From assembly GCA_015039315.1 (NCBI GenBank), contig WIDE01000032.1, positions 178,862 through 242,861 on the forward strand: a DNA stretch of 64,000 nt, written 5' to 3'. This DNA comes from Clavulina sp. PMI_390. Its lineage: Eukaryota > Basidiomycota > Agaricomycetes > Cantharellales > Hydnaceae. Of the stretch, positions 22,227 through 34,623 are shown piece after piece (position 1 is the stretch's first letter; the number at the start of each line of letters is the position of its first letter). The position numbers were made by a program, and so were the translations under genes. The notes below the pieces were generated by a model, which searched no databases, had not been told where the DNA came from, and worked only from the letters and a program-made list of their open reading frames with translations.

Positions 22227-25200
22227 TTAGGTGGTTGAAGAGCTTGGCGCGGCAGTAGTGGACGAAGTGGTTGCTGGTCCGGCTACTGGGGAAGACGTGG
22301 TAGTAGTCGAAGGCGCAGCGTCTGAGGTTGAGGACTTGGTAGTAGAGCTGGACTGGGAAGTAGTCTAAAGGCGGTGTCAGTTACCAATAGATGACACGCT
22401 GCAGCCCAGGGTAGCACTTACCGTATCTGCCGAGAGGACGGAACCCACTGAGAGTATACTCACGCTCGCGACAGAAGCTGTAGAGCTCTGCGACTGGGTC
22501 GATGCCCCAGATAACGAGGTTGCCTCATGGATGATTGAGCTGATCACGCTGGGTATGGTGCTCGAAAGCCCCAAGAGATCGAGGGTGTACGACGTCGGTA
22601 CACTGAGAGATAAACGACGATGAGCAGAGCGCTTCGAATTCCAGTATTTGATGACTTACGAGGACTCGGTGTACTGCAGCCAAGGAACGGTGTAACCTCC
22701 TCCAACGCTTGACGTGATCGCATTCGCAATATCAAGCTCCCCAGCAGCAATGATAGGTAAGGTTGCAATAGCACCTTGGGTCAGGATCGCTTGGAAGTTT
22801 CCACTGTTGGCAGTTCCCTTTGGAGGCACAACAAAGCTTGAGAAAGCTTGGTCAAAGTGGGCATAGATCTGCCCGTTCAGCCCAGAGTCATTCTGGATGA
22901 ACTCAATGTTAAGCTCAGCATCTGTGATTGATCCCAGATAGTCAGATCATCGTTAGAATCAAATTATAGCGTTGGCTTACCAAGTGGATTATAAGCGTCG
23001 AAATTGAGGGTCACGGTGTTATCCGTCAGGGTATCGAGAGTGATGAAGACGTTGATCTGAGTGACGAGGCGTGCTCCAATACCAGTGAGTGAGCTGCTCA
23101 AGCTGACGCCTTCGAACGCTGGGATGAGGGAAGCATATGGCGAGCTTTGGGCGTCACCCTTGGCAGTAATGGGGATAGCAGCTGTGCTCTGCAAGTATTG
23201 GGTAAGAATATCCTGCGCCGTAGAGTCGTTCGCGTTGGTAGGCTCGTAGCGGAACTCAGCAGGGTAATCGTGAGTGCCGGGTAATAGGTCAAACGACTGC
23301 AAATTAAGAAATCAGACACCACACTTCGTTTTGAGGAATTTAGCAAATTGCTCACAGTTAGTACAGTACGACCAACATAAACATCCTTGTAGTACACGGC
23401 CAGCTCCGCATCATTGGTGAGGAGGGAGATGTTGGAAGGATTGGTAAGTGTTGCTGTAAGAGGTGCGAGGATGTATGCGCCATTGCCACCGCTACCAGTG
23501 ATGCTGACGTTCGAGATGGTCGCCTTTCCATCGAACTGCTCAATACCAGCAATTGCTGTGGTCACGTTGAATGGAATGCCTGAGATTGGAACGTTCCCAA
23601 TCGCAGTCTTCGCGGTGAGGGCAACGGTGCCGTCAAGCTCTGGCTCGATACCTGGGCCATCAGTTACCGCGGCAAGCATGGCAGCGAAGTATTGGTCGTT
23701 AACAGCCGTAAGAGGGACGTTTTTGAACGTCAATTCGAGGGAGGCCAGATTGCCCGTGGATGTTTCCGAGTTGACGTTTTGTGAGGGTACATCAAGCTAC
23801 CAAACCGAGATATGGACATTATCAGCATGTCATCTCGAGACAGAAGAAAAAAAAACCCGAACCGTGGCAACGGCGACTCCCGATAGACCAAGCGTAATGT
23901 TAGCAGCAGTTGTGAGTGGAGTGAGCGAGAAACCGAAGGGGTTCTTGAAGGTAGCCACAGTATCTTCTGTGGAAGCGAGAGGCGCCCAAGTTTCAGACGC
24001 TTGGTCCATCACCAGCTCGAGGTCAAGGAGATTGAGCGAGTAGATGATCTAGGGCTGCTATCAGACATGATGCTTGATTCCTGATTGGAAAGCTACAAAC
24101 CTGGTAAACGTGGCCCGGGAGGATGACGCTGAGAGACAAAGTCTTGAATGCCGTGGACCTGAGGTAATGCTCAATTTAGGCATCTATCACGAGTGGGGAG
24201 AAAATTCTCGCTTACAACCATGTAACGGGACTGCTTTGAGCACCATCCACGTAATCACCCTTGACAGTGAGAGTCTGCAACAACAGGAGAGTTGAGAAAC
24301 TGATCAAGGTACGGGCGATGGATGGAAATTACCGTATTATCACCCGCCAAATAGCGCGAGAAAAGGTCGCCGATGACTGCCAAATCGGACGATGACGATT
24401 GTGGGATGAGGCGCCCTGAGAGGTGCTCGGTGACTGTGGCCAAGGGCAGGAGCACAAGCCCATCAGCCGTGAGAGGTCCTAGCTCCACATTGTTGTAGTA
24501 TGCGATGAAGCCAACAGTTCTGTAAATATTTCAGTGAGTATTGGCTACATTTGGAATTCCAGCTTTGACAAACCCAAGGGTGATGCCTAGATTCGATGGG
24601 GATGGAATCATCGAATCAGTGGAGATAGTAATGCCACCGGCAGGATCATCTGAAGGCTATTAGAACGAAGGGCCAATTAGGGTCTCCTCAGGGTATATTG
24701 ACAAGCGAGCGTACCAAGTTGAAGTTACTGATCGTGACTCCAGGCAGGTTGTTGAAGCCCAACAGGGAGACGTCCTTGCTCAGCGACACGCCATCGAACT
24801 GGATATTGAGTGCCGTGACCCGAACGGTGGAAGAGCTGATTGTCCACGTGAAGTTGCTGTTGTGCAGCAGATACTCCGCGAATGACGTAAAGCTATCAAG
24901 AGCGGCCGAGGTCAGAGAGCCGAAAGCGTGCGCGGTTCGTTCGCAACATACCTTGACTGGTCGGTGATCGTGAGGGTACCAGTGGTCTGAAGGTTCGGAA
25001 TACCAGAGTTCGCAGCAGCGCAAAGGCTATCGGCCAATTTGATTGTCGCAATCTTCTGACCGTCCCAAGTAACAGTTACAGGGTCGAGGAACTCGATCAA
25101 AGCATCCAAGGGGCCTGTGTTCAACAGCTGGCCACTCAGCGCCAAGTCGAAACCGTCGTCGTTGACATTGCTAGGGGGTTAAGATGAGTAGACAGAACTC

Positions 25201-28200
25201 ACTCTGGAGCTAGGAAGAACATACGTAATGTTTGCCTCAGAGAAAGTTAGCGTGGCATTGTTCACGAGTGTTTGGACGATGGGGGGTGCAACGACAGTAA
25301 TCAGATACAACGCCGTGTAATCGGTCTGGATATTGTGTGAGCGAAGAGTGAACACTGATAGTAGCAACAAGGAACTCACATTCGCCGGTACTCCAGTTTG
25401 AGTGAAGTGGAGCGGGACAGTGACTGTAAAAGGATCAATAGCACAAGCGCATCAGCAAAAATATTGTCTAAAACCGGTCCCACTTACTGTCGTCAAGCTT
25501 GACGGTACTTGTGACATCTAAAGTCGCTGTCAGACCCTTGAGGGTATTCAGAATCGCGCCATCGACATCGAATTGCTGTCCGCTGCTGCACCCATCCGAT
25601 GTACTGTTCAGAGGGGTGGCAGTAATCGGAGGATGGAAATTCGGGTTGGAGAGTACAATCTCAAACAACTCTGGCAGAGGTCCGAGATCCGTGTTAGTCT
25701 CAGCAGCTAAAATATCTATTAGTATATCAGTGCTATCGAGGGCTAGTCGCTAAGACACACCAAGCTGGGCCAGAACCTGAATAATATGGACTGGATCAAT
25801 ATCGAAGTCGAGAGGGTAGTAAGGGCTGGTGGTGTTTTTGTATCCAGTAGCAACGAATTCTGGTGAGAGGTGAGCCTGATTGATGACACCAAGGTACAGT
25901 CCGTTGTGGGTCGCATTGGCGATGAGTGACTCCAATGTGATAGTGACGCCGAAAGGATTGTCGAGCACGAAGTTGGCTTGAGCAATCCCGCCGTTGGTCG
26001 CAATATTGGCGGGGAACTCGATATCTGAGTGATGGCAAAGATCAAGAAAGTTTCGCGGAAGACGTGAATGCTACACACTTGCAGAACCAACGAGGCTTTC
26101 CTTCATGCCTGGCAACACGACGCTGAGAGTCAAAGTCTCGAAGGCGGTAGATCTGGAGAAAGAGATTCAGCGCCGGGAGATTTGCCGCAGAGAAAATGGG
26201 ACTACTCACAACCAGGTGACTTTAGTTTTGCCGTCGGGTTCCACATAGTCGCCCTTGACTATAATGACGGAAGTCAACGACTCTTTGATGATACGAGGCT
26301 TGGAGCCTGTATGACGAACCTTGTAGTGTAGCATTGATCCCAGAAATGTAATTGGAGAATAGATTGCCAACAGTCTGCTCATTTCCAGAGCTTGGTTGCT
26401 CGATATGACCACTGAGCGGCTCCGATGTAGTGGATAGCGGGAGTAGGTCGAGATTGTTCCCGGAGATCGCTGCAAAGTCCGAGGTGAGCGGATAGAGACA
26501 ATGAGTAAATTCTGTGCAACATACGTCCAAGGTCCACTGAGTCGTAGTAAGCCTAGTTTTGGATAGGTTAGTAACATCAACCAATCTTCCAAGCTAGTTC
26601 CCACCTGGAATGCGACGGTACCCTGATGACAAAAAAAAGGTCAGCGGGGACAATATGGCTAGTAAATACTGAAGCGTACCAAATCCAGACCAAGATTTGA
26701 AGGTGAGGGAATAAGTGAATCGACCGAGTACAACAGTCCAGCTGAATTCGTTGAGAACAATTAGCTTAATGGTTCAAAGGTACAGTGCCCGTATACGCAC
26801 GTGTAGAGTCGTCTCCAGGCTATGGGATGAAAGATTAGCACTTGGTTTGTCCCACACAAAATCGCAGCCAGAGCTCACCAGCTGGAAGTTGGAGATCGTC
26901 ACTCCAGGAAGTCCATTCAAGCCCTCGAATGTCACCTGCTTCGATAGCTGCACATCGAGGAAGTCGAAGCCCAACGCACTGACAGTGACGTTGTTGCTGT
27001 GAATCGTCCACGTGAAGCTTGGGTTATGTAAGAGATACTCGGCGAAGGAGGTAAAGCTGAAGATCCCAATATCAGCTCGCAGCACTAAAGAATAGCAGAG
27101 GCTCAGAACAACTCACCCATTTTGGTTGGTGATTGTCAACGAGCCACTGGTTTGGAGATCAGGCACTCCAGTGTTGGCGGCATAGCAAATAGGAGGGATG
27201 GTGATCGTCGCAATATCAGTGCCATCGAATTGGACCGTCAATGGGACAGGGAACGAGATGTAGGCGTCGAGTGGCCCAGCATTCAACAGCGAACCAGCTA
27301 GGGAAAGAGCGAAACCGTTGTTGGTAATGGAGCTGATATTAGCCTGGCTGAAGGTTAGGCTGGCGTTGTTCACAAGCGTCTGGACAATCGGTGGGGCAAC
27401 AGCTCCGATCAGGTACAGGGCGGTGGAGTCAGTCTAAAGATGATGGTCAGGAAGGCAGCCCGTGACACTGATTGAGACATTTGGAGAGGTCCACATACGA
27501 TCGCTGGGACGTGGTTCTGAGCAAATGATAGCGTTACGCCATAGTCATCAAGATGCAACGAAGAGGTAACATCAAGGTTGATGTACAAGTTCTTCAGAGC
27601 AGCCAAGATAGCACCATCCACGTCGAATTGTTGTCCACTACAGAATAAGATTAGCACCATTGAGGCACTACTGAGACGGTCGCTACTAACCTGGAGCACT
27701 TCACTGTGCTGTCAGCCTTAGAAATCACGGTCGTCTTGTAATTCGGGTTTGCAATCACGATCCCAAACAGCTCGATCAATGGGCCAAGGTCGACCTTGTT
27801 AATTGTGGCCTGCGCGTACAACAGCTCGATGATAGTGAGGGGGTCGGTGTTGAAGCCGATCGCAATCGATGGCGAAGTGATAGTGGAGTGGCCAGAAGCA
27901 CTGATGGGAGACGAGAACTTGTCGTTGATGGTGGCAACGAGTAAAGTTGCTGAGCCAGTGTTGTAGGTTGCGTTTGCAACGACCTTAGACGAGTGAGAGG
28001 AACGGTGAGGCTCAATGAGTATAAACAGATATGGGTGCTACGTACCGTATTCAGGTTGATTGATGCGGTGAAGGGATTGGCTAGCCCAAACGTCGTGGTA
28101 GCCTTCTTAGTGTTCGCCACATCTGGAGGGAACTCAATATCTACGAGGCAGTTTTGTATAAGCTACACGCGCAATTTGGGATAGTGGTGACGCGTACTGG

Positions 28201-31200
28201 TCTGTGTGATGAGGGTTGCGTTGATTGCCGGGATGACCGCAGACAACTATGAGAATTGAAGTAAGCAGCAGCTCGCCTCAAGCCAAAACCAATCATCTTT
28301 ACCGCAATTGACTCAAGAGCTGGTTGAAGCGAAGCAATGTTTGTCGTCGACTTCTGGCCCTCAATGGCTATGTCAGGAGTCGGTTAGTCAGGCACCAAGG
28401 GTATCGGCCTAAATGTACGCACCAATCGTGGTGTCGATACCAGAAATGTAATTCTCGAGAAGCACGGTTCCAGAAGCAGTGGCCGCACCACCGGAAGGCT
28501 CATATCGGACCTCTGCAAAAGACCAGAGAAGTGAGCCATCAGACAAATATCATTGGAGCATGAGTGACTCACGAGTAGGGTACTCGGCAGAGCCTGGAAC
28601 AATATATGCGTCCGTCTGTCACAGATCGTGTTCGGTCGTTGTCAATAGCAAGTCAAGAATAGTTTCCACACGAAATAAGCAATGATTGGGTACCACGTAC
28701 GATGATTGCTGAGCCGATGACTTCGTTCTGGAAACCAACACCAAAGGCTACTGTTCCAGTACCAATCGAGATATTGCTTGGATTATAGATGGTCGCATCC
28801 GTGTTGATCTGCAAATAGCTCGAGTAGCCGTGGTACACATCCAGATTCGACACGTTGGTAGGCCGAGCCTTCAGGCCCTGAAGGCCAGCAATGTTTGTTT
28901 TTACGTCGTACGCAATGTCCGAGATAGTGACCTGACCAATAGCGATGTTCGTTTGCGCAGTAGCTTTGCCATACAGACCGATGGTCTGCTCCGCCGTGTC
29001 CGTTGTAGCCTCCAAGAACGACGCGAACTGGCTGTGCTTGTCACCGTAGGAGGTCAGCGGGATACCACTGAATGTAAGATCAATGATGCGCGCGGAGACG
29101 TCGGTTGTGGTGGCGATGGTCCCAAGAGGTAGGTGCGCAATATCCACACCACCAGAGCTGAGGACGATGTCGGACGTGAGGGCCGTGACATCAATCGGGA
29201 ATGCGAAGGGGAGATAGAACTTCGCGAGGGTAGAGCGTGTAGCACTAGATGGGGTCCAACCGTTGCTTTGCGTGAAGTTGAGCTCGAGATCCTCGAGGGT
29301 AATGGACTGGATAACCTGCAAGTTTGAGGGAGCTGGTAGGAGCACAGGAATCCTAGAGAAACAGACATGTTAGGAACTGCGCATTTCCATTGTGCAGGCT
29401 TGATGAAGATTAGTACTTACGAAAGGGTCTTGATACCAGCGATGAGCCAGGTGGGACCGTTCGCGCCATTTGCAGAGTCACCATTGACAGTCAGGTTGGA
29501 CTCAACACCATGAACGTCTACACCATCGAATGTAGGTTAGCGCCGGCCCAACTATACATACTTCCGACTGCTCAATATACTTACAATTGGTGAAGATCGT
29601 GCCCATATCCGTCAGCCCTTGCGCCGACCCGTTTTGAGGGACGAGCCTTCCAGTCAACGGCAGGTTCGTATTGCCTAGCGGGTTCAGCGTAAAGGCACTT
29701 GCACTACCCGCAGGTCCAATATAGGTAGTATGGAAGTAGTTCACGAAGCCAATTTCGCTCAGGCTGACGCCGACCTGGCTGGGATTTGTCACCGTGGTCT
29801 GCAGAGTGAGCGTGATACCACCAGCAGGATCATTTGCGGGGAGGTCAAAGGAGTCGATGACAACACCGTTCTTGAGACCATTGAGACCTTTGAGGGAGAC
29901 GGTCTTGTTGTAGTTGATCGTAGGCACGTCGATTCCGAGGGCTGAGACGCTGAGGTTTTGCCCGACAATGGTCCATTCAAAGGTCTCGTTTGTGATCAAA
30001 ACTTTGCTGAATGCAGTGAGAGAGTCCACGTCGCTGACAGCGAAGGATGCCGAGACATCCAGAGTAGCCCCAACATCGCCAGCTGGAGAACAGGAGAGCA
30101 AGCAAGCATGGTCGTGCACACATGTGTGTCAGCGACTATTCCAAAACAAAAGAAACGGGAAATAACATACTAAGGGAGACATTAGGCATGGAAAGTGAAC
30201 CGAGCTTATTACCCTCCCAGTGCACCTCCAATCCAAGAGGGAACGAGATGACCGCATCGACTGTTGTAGAGAAAGAGAAATGTAATTGTCAGTCGCCGGA
30301 ATATCAAGAAAGAAGACCTGGTAACGTAAAGCAGCACCAATCACTTACAAGGTCCAGCATTTGTGATCGAGCCAGTGAGGGAAACATCAAAGCTTTCCTG
30401 CTGTGCGTTCGAGATCAAGACAGTATTGAAGCCGAGGTCACTCTGGTCCACAAGCTTTTGCACGATTGGGTGCGCGAGGTACGGCAGCAAGAGGTTGAGC
30501 GAGGAGTCGGTCGCGACAGGGACGCCCTTCTGAGTGTACGTAAGGGTGGTGACATATCCGCCGATGTCAATGTCCGAGACAAGCTCAAGATCCGAGGTGA
30601 GATACGCGAAGGCCTTGTCCGTGAAGCTGGGCAAGTTGAAGCCAGTGTAGATGTTATCACGCTTCCCCATCTTGGCCCCAGCGCCGAGAGAGGGTTCGAG
30701 AGCGAGAAGCTCATAGTCGCCTGGCACGCCAAACACGGTGTCTTCCTCAGCATCAGATGCAGTGATGGATCGCTTGCGCGTGGGGATAGTAGCGTTCGTC
30801 GTCGTGTTCACCGCAGTGATGTACGAGTATCCACCAATCTGCATGATACCATCGAGCTGCTCGGTATCTTCACCCGCCAGAGTCGCCAGCACTCTCGTGA
30901 CAGTAAAGAGGGCCTCGGGGTCCAGATTCTGGTTCAGCTGCAGTGTCGGGCTCGAGGTGGTGCTCTTGCCTGGATTGTTGAAGTTCGTGGTCTGGAACAC
31001 TGTTCCGAGTGTGATGCCGAACGCCGATACAGTGCTGTTCACGCTAAGTACGGAGAACGCGGCTGTAAAGGGATTCTCGATGGACACGGTGACATCCGAG
31101 ATGTTGTTCACCCAACCGGTGGTGGGGAGCACCTCGAGCTTGGTCGAGTTGATGATCTTGGTAGCGAGACCAGGGAGGGTGGTGTTCACTGAGAGACTCT

Positions 31201-34200
31201 CGAAAGCGAGGAGCAAGCTCTCAAGTTGAGTACTTCCAGAGAAGCCACTGATCGTCAACGGCGTGTCGATGCCGTTCAAGAACTGGTTCAGTGTCGCAAC
31301 ACCCTCCGCGTTCGCGTTAGGCGTGAAGTTGGAGCTGACGGACAGGGTATTCGTACCCTCGACAAGCAGGAGGTTGGGCAGCAGTGTGGTGCCGACTGCA
31401 CTCCCGTTATTGAAGAGGTCGAGGTACAGGTCACCAACAGCGAGGTTGAGGTTCGCCGGGTTGTACATCGACACAGTGATGTCAATCGCAATGTAGTCAG
31501 ATGTCCCACCAACAACATCAACAGAGTTGATCGTCGTCGGCTTGGTGTTGAGCGAGTTGAGGCCCTGAAGTGAGGTCGAGACGTTAAAGTCGATTGGGTT
31601 GAGCGTGAGCGTTCCGATGGAGAGCTCCGTCACAGCTTGGGCAAAGCCGACGAGCTGGAAGTCGGAGGTCGCATCGACGGTCAATCCGCGAGTATACTGC
31701 TCGAAGCCGGCATGCTGGTCGGGGAGCACAGTCAATGAAGAGTTGTTGATGGTGATGAAGACGGGACCAGAGATGTTGTTGCTCGAGTAAGTCTGGATGT
31801 TGGAACTCGCAGCTCCATCAGGCTAAGAAAAAGAATACACGAAGTTGAGTGGTTAGAGACCATGCAAAGAACCAGAGCCTGTTGAGATTTACCGTGCTCA
31901 GGTTCGCAAGGGGAGTGTTATTCTGGTAGATAGTGAACGAGTTTTGGATGTGGCTGATGTTCACAGAGAACCCGAACGGCAGGACTGGGAAGGTAACGAT
32001 ACATTATTAGCAACTATCATCCATCCACACATCCAAGAGTGAGGGAAACTTACCCAACTCGGCAGTAACATTGCTACTGCTCGTAATCGGGGCCCACTCG
32101 TTGGCATCCGCGCCCACAAAGCTCAAGTTCAAATAGCCAATATCAATGCTCCTAATTGGGTTAATCGGTTGAGGCGGGAGCAAGGGAACCGTCAAGTTGA
32201 GCGCCTGCACGCCCTTGGTGAGCCAGCTGATCGTCTCGCCTGTCCCGCTCTGGCGCGTATACAGACCCTGCGCCGCCACGGGCGTCGAGAGCGAGGAGAT
32301 GTATCGCGAGAAGAGGTAGCCGAGCTTCTCGAGTGCGTCAGCGTCGCCGGTGTGTGGTACGAGTGTGCCGTTGAGCGTCACGGATGTCGGGCCCTCGGCC
32401 TTGGAGAGAAGCGAGGTGTCGGTACTTGTGCCGGTGCCGAGATAGACACCGTCGTAAGTCAGATTGAAACCGACGTCGCCGAGCTGGATGTCGAAGGGAC
32501 TATTGGATAGTAAGGGAGAAGAGTCAGGAAATGCGAACTAGCTGAAATAAGGAAAAACACTGACCTGGGGTTGTCGAGCTCCGTGGTGGCGCTGAACTCG
32601 ATGCCACCACCATTGGGAGCATCGCCGGGCAAGAGGAAGTTGGTCAACTTGACATTATTCAAGAACGAGTTGATGCCTGCAAAGAACAGCGCGCAGAAAA
32701 GTATTAGTCGTTGCTCGCATACTACAAGAAAGAGACAGCGTACCAGGCACTTTCACATCCGTGTTCATGCTCAAGCCCCGCACAACAGGGAACTTGAGCG
32801 CATTCACACGAATGCTCTCCGTCTTGAGACGCCACGTGAACTCATCCTGCGTGATGAGCGCCTGCGTAAACTCGCCAAACAGCTCTTCGTCCTCAATATT
32901 GAACGTGATCGTCTGGTTAACGCGCGCAAGCCCGCTCGCGTGGATAGGCTGCAACGAGACAGTCCCGACTTTTGTCTCGGTCTCGTTCAGGTCCGCGAGC
33001 GCGCCTTGCACCCAGAAGATGTGCACGGGTTGCTGGAAGTAGAGCGTTGCGGGGATGTGGCCTGTTTACGAGACGGAGTGTGGGGTAGGTTCGTTGTGGG
33101 GTGGCGTGGTACAAGGAGTCATGACGCCGAGCAGTGGAAAAGCAACACCCAGCCGAAGACCGCCAACGAAGCGAAAGTTGACAAGGGCCGGCAGCAAGGA
33201 CAGGAGAAGGCATGGGTGGATCAAAATCCAGGAGGATGAACAACGTTCGTAGCGGCGCCCGGGCGGGCGAACCAGCCAAGCCACGGCGTCGTCGAGTCAA
33301 AACCACCATATGAGTGATCACCCACACACCCACCCAAGAGAGGAAAAAAAAAAAGTAATAATGAAAGCAAAAATGAAGAGACGATATTTTCCCGACGATC
33401 GCCGGCCGCCCATCCATCCATTAGAGTTTCGTCGAAGGACACATCCGTATCCCAGCAACCATGCGAAGTGGAGAGGCGACGCGAAATGAACGTTCCGCCA
33501 GGAGATGTGATGATGATGCGTGGTTAAATTCGCGGCGAAAGTCAAACATTGATTGGCGGGCGCACGACCAGTGCCCACATGGAATGGGCAGAGGGATCAG
33601 TCGAAACGGCGGGGCGGACAGCGTGTCCGTGGAAAGGGACGTAAAGGTGAGAGGTGGGGGGGAGCAGGCGCAAAAATCGGCGAAATACACAGAGTATGAT
33701 TGCATGTGGAAAAATGAAACAGAGATTCGCATCGGAAACAATCAGCAAAAAAAAGCTAGCTCCACCCATTGGCAATCAGAAAAAAACTGAGGACTACGCA
33801 CCGGTATGGAAGATGTTACTGATGAGGGTGAGTTCGAATGAAGTGTTGGTAGGATTGCGGACGATGGCAGACTCGATGTCGAGGGTGGCCACATCGAGGA
33901 CGCGCTAGAATATAATTGAATTCAATTGAGCAAGCCGCCAAAAGCAGGAAAAGGCAGCGGAGAGAGGAAAGAGAAAACGGATCAGCGCAAGTGAACGCGA
34001 CGCGTCTTGGTGCATCAACAGCCTCCGCACGAATGTATGCCGCAGCACGAACGCGCGAGAAGAAGAGAGACATAGATCAAGAGCAAATGAACGAAACACT
34101 CACATCAGCAATACCATGGACGACGGGGTAAAGGAGCAAGAAGAGAATGACCAAGCCGAGGACTTGGCCTACGACAAGTGTAAGGATGAACCAGGGGCGA

Positions 34201-34623
34201 AGATAGAATTTCTTCTTGGGTGCGGCAGGTGGCCCTCCTGCTGTGCCTGGCGCGGGGGCAGCAGCTGCAGCTACCCCGGCTCCGGCAGCAGTTCCTGCAA
34301 CGGCGGGATCCGCGAACGGGTCTCCTTCATCGTAGTGGGCTGCAGAGTGTCGATCGCTAGCAGTACGAGCACCAATAGATGCGGGATAGGCTGGATGGTA
34401 TGCGGAGAACGAGGACGAGGACGATGCGGGGGACCATATGACGCATTGTGTCGTGAAAAGAACGCGTTAAGCGAGGTAATGAACGAGAAATACGATGGAG
34501 AGGAGAGAAAAAGTGAGCATGGAGAGGATGCATTCGACGATTGGAGAACGTACCTGCGAGACCATGTTGAGAGGTTATGCTAGGCTCGCGGCCTACCTCC
34601 ATCATCTCTGGTTCGTGAGCCAT
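22227..34623 (-). CDS. Giant type II membrane protein with repeated DUF3712/Tag1-like modules
   Basis: One gene of about 12.4 kb with dozens of exons and an estimated 3,000 or more residues. It starts at ATG 34623 (MAHEPEMMEVGREPS; exons 34623-34554, 34390-34104, 33904-33802, then 33061 onward). A low-complexity leader is followed by KKKFYLRPW and one membrane helix at residues about 90-114. The rest is predicted lumenal and N-glycosylation-rich. Module motifs recur: a FTSFAEYLLHN-type segment near 24,880, 27,030, 30,000 and 32,870; NPS/NPA followed by alternating hydrophobics near 23,430, 28,780, 29,780, 31,470 and 32,570; and P-L-x-G-R-L-x-P-Q near 24,410, 29,650 and 32,360. The largest exon is about 31,822-30,346. 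A Ser/Thr tail ends at TAA 22229-22227. Yeast Tag1, a vacuolar protein of this family linked to ending autophagy, is far shorter. A split into two genes cannot be excluded, but only one N-terminal helix is seen. Confidence 0.8.
24000..28200 (-). repeat. Internal tandem duplication inside the giant gene (period about 2.1 kb)
   Basis: Corresponding pieces lie about 2.1 kb apart and agree at nucleotide level: DVTSTVKLDD (about 25,510) with DVTSSLHLDD (about 27,550); FTSFAEYLLHNSNFTWT (about 24,870) with FTSFAEYLLHNPSFTWT (about 27,020); and the spans near 25,255-25,330 and 27,365-27,440 (both encode NNA-x-LTF, then LVNNA-type sequence). Borders are approximate. Confidence 0.7.
33062..33801 (-). 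other. 740-bp intron in the giant gene
   Basis: The phase-1 donor after FHT-G (exon 33904-33802) and the acceptor before HIPATLYFQQ (exon from 33061) make a GT-AG intron about ten times the local norm. It has poly-A/T tracts and no supported coding exon. Confidence 0.75.

Noticed and set aside
30122..31192. 356-codon plus-strand frame inside the giant gene
   Set aside because: Antisense shadow of the largest exon of the DUF3712 gene; repetitive charged composition from reverse reading.
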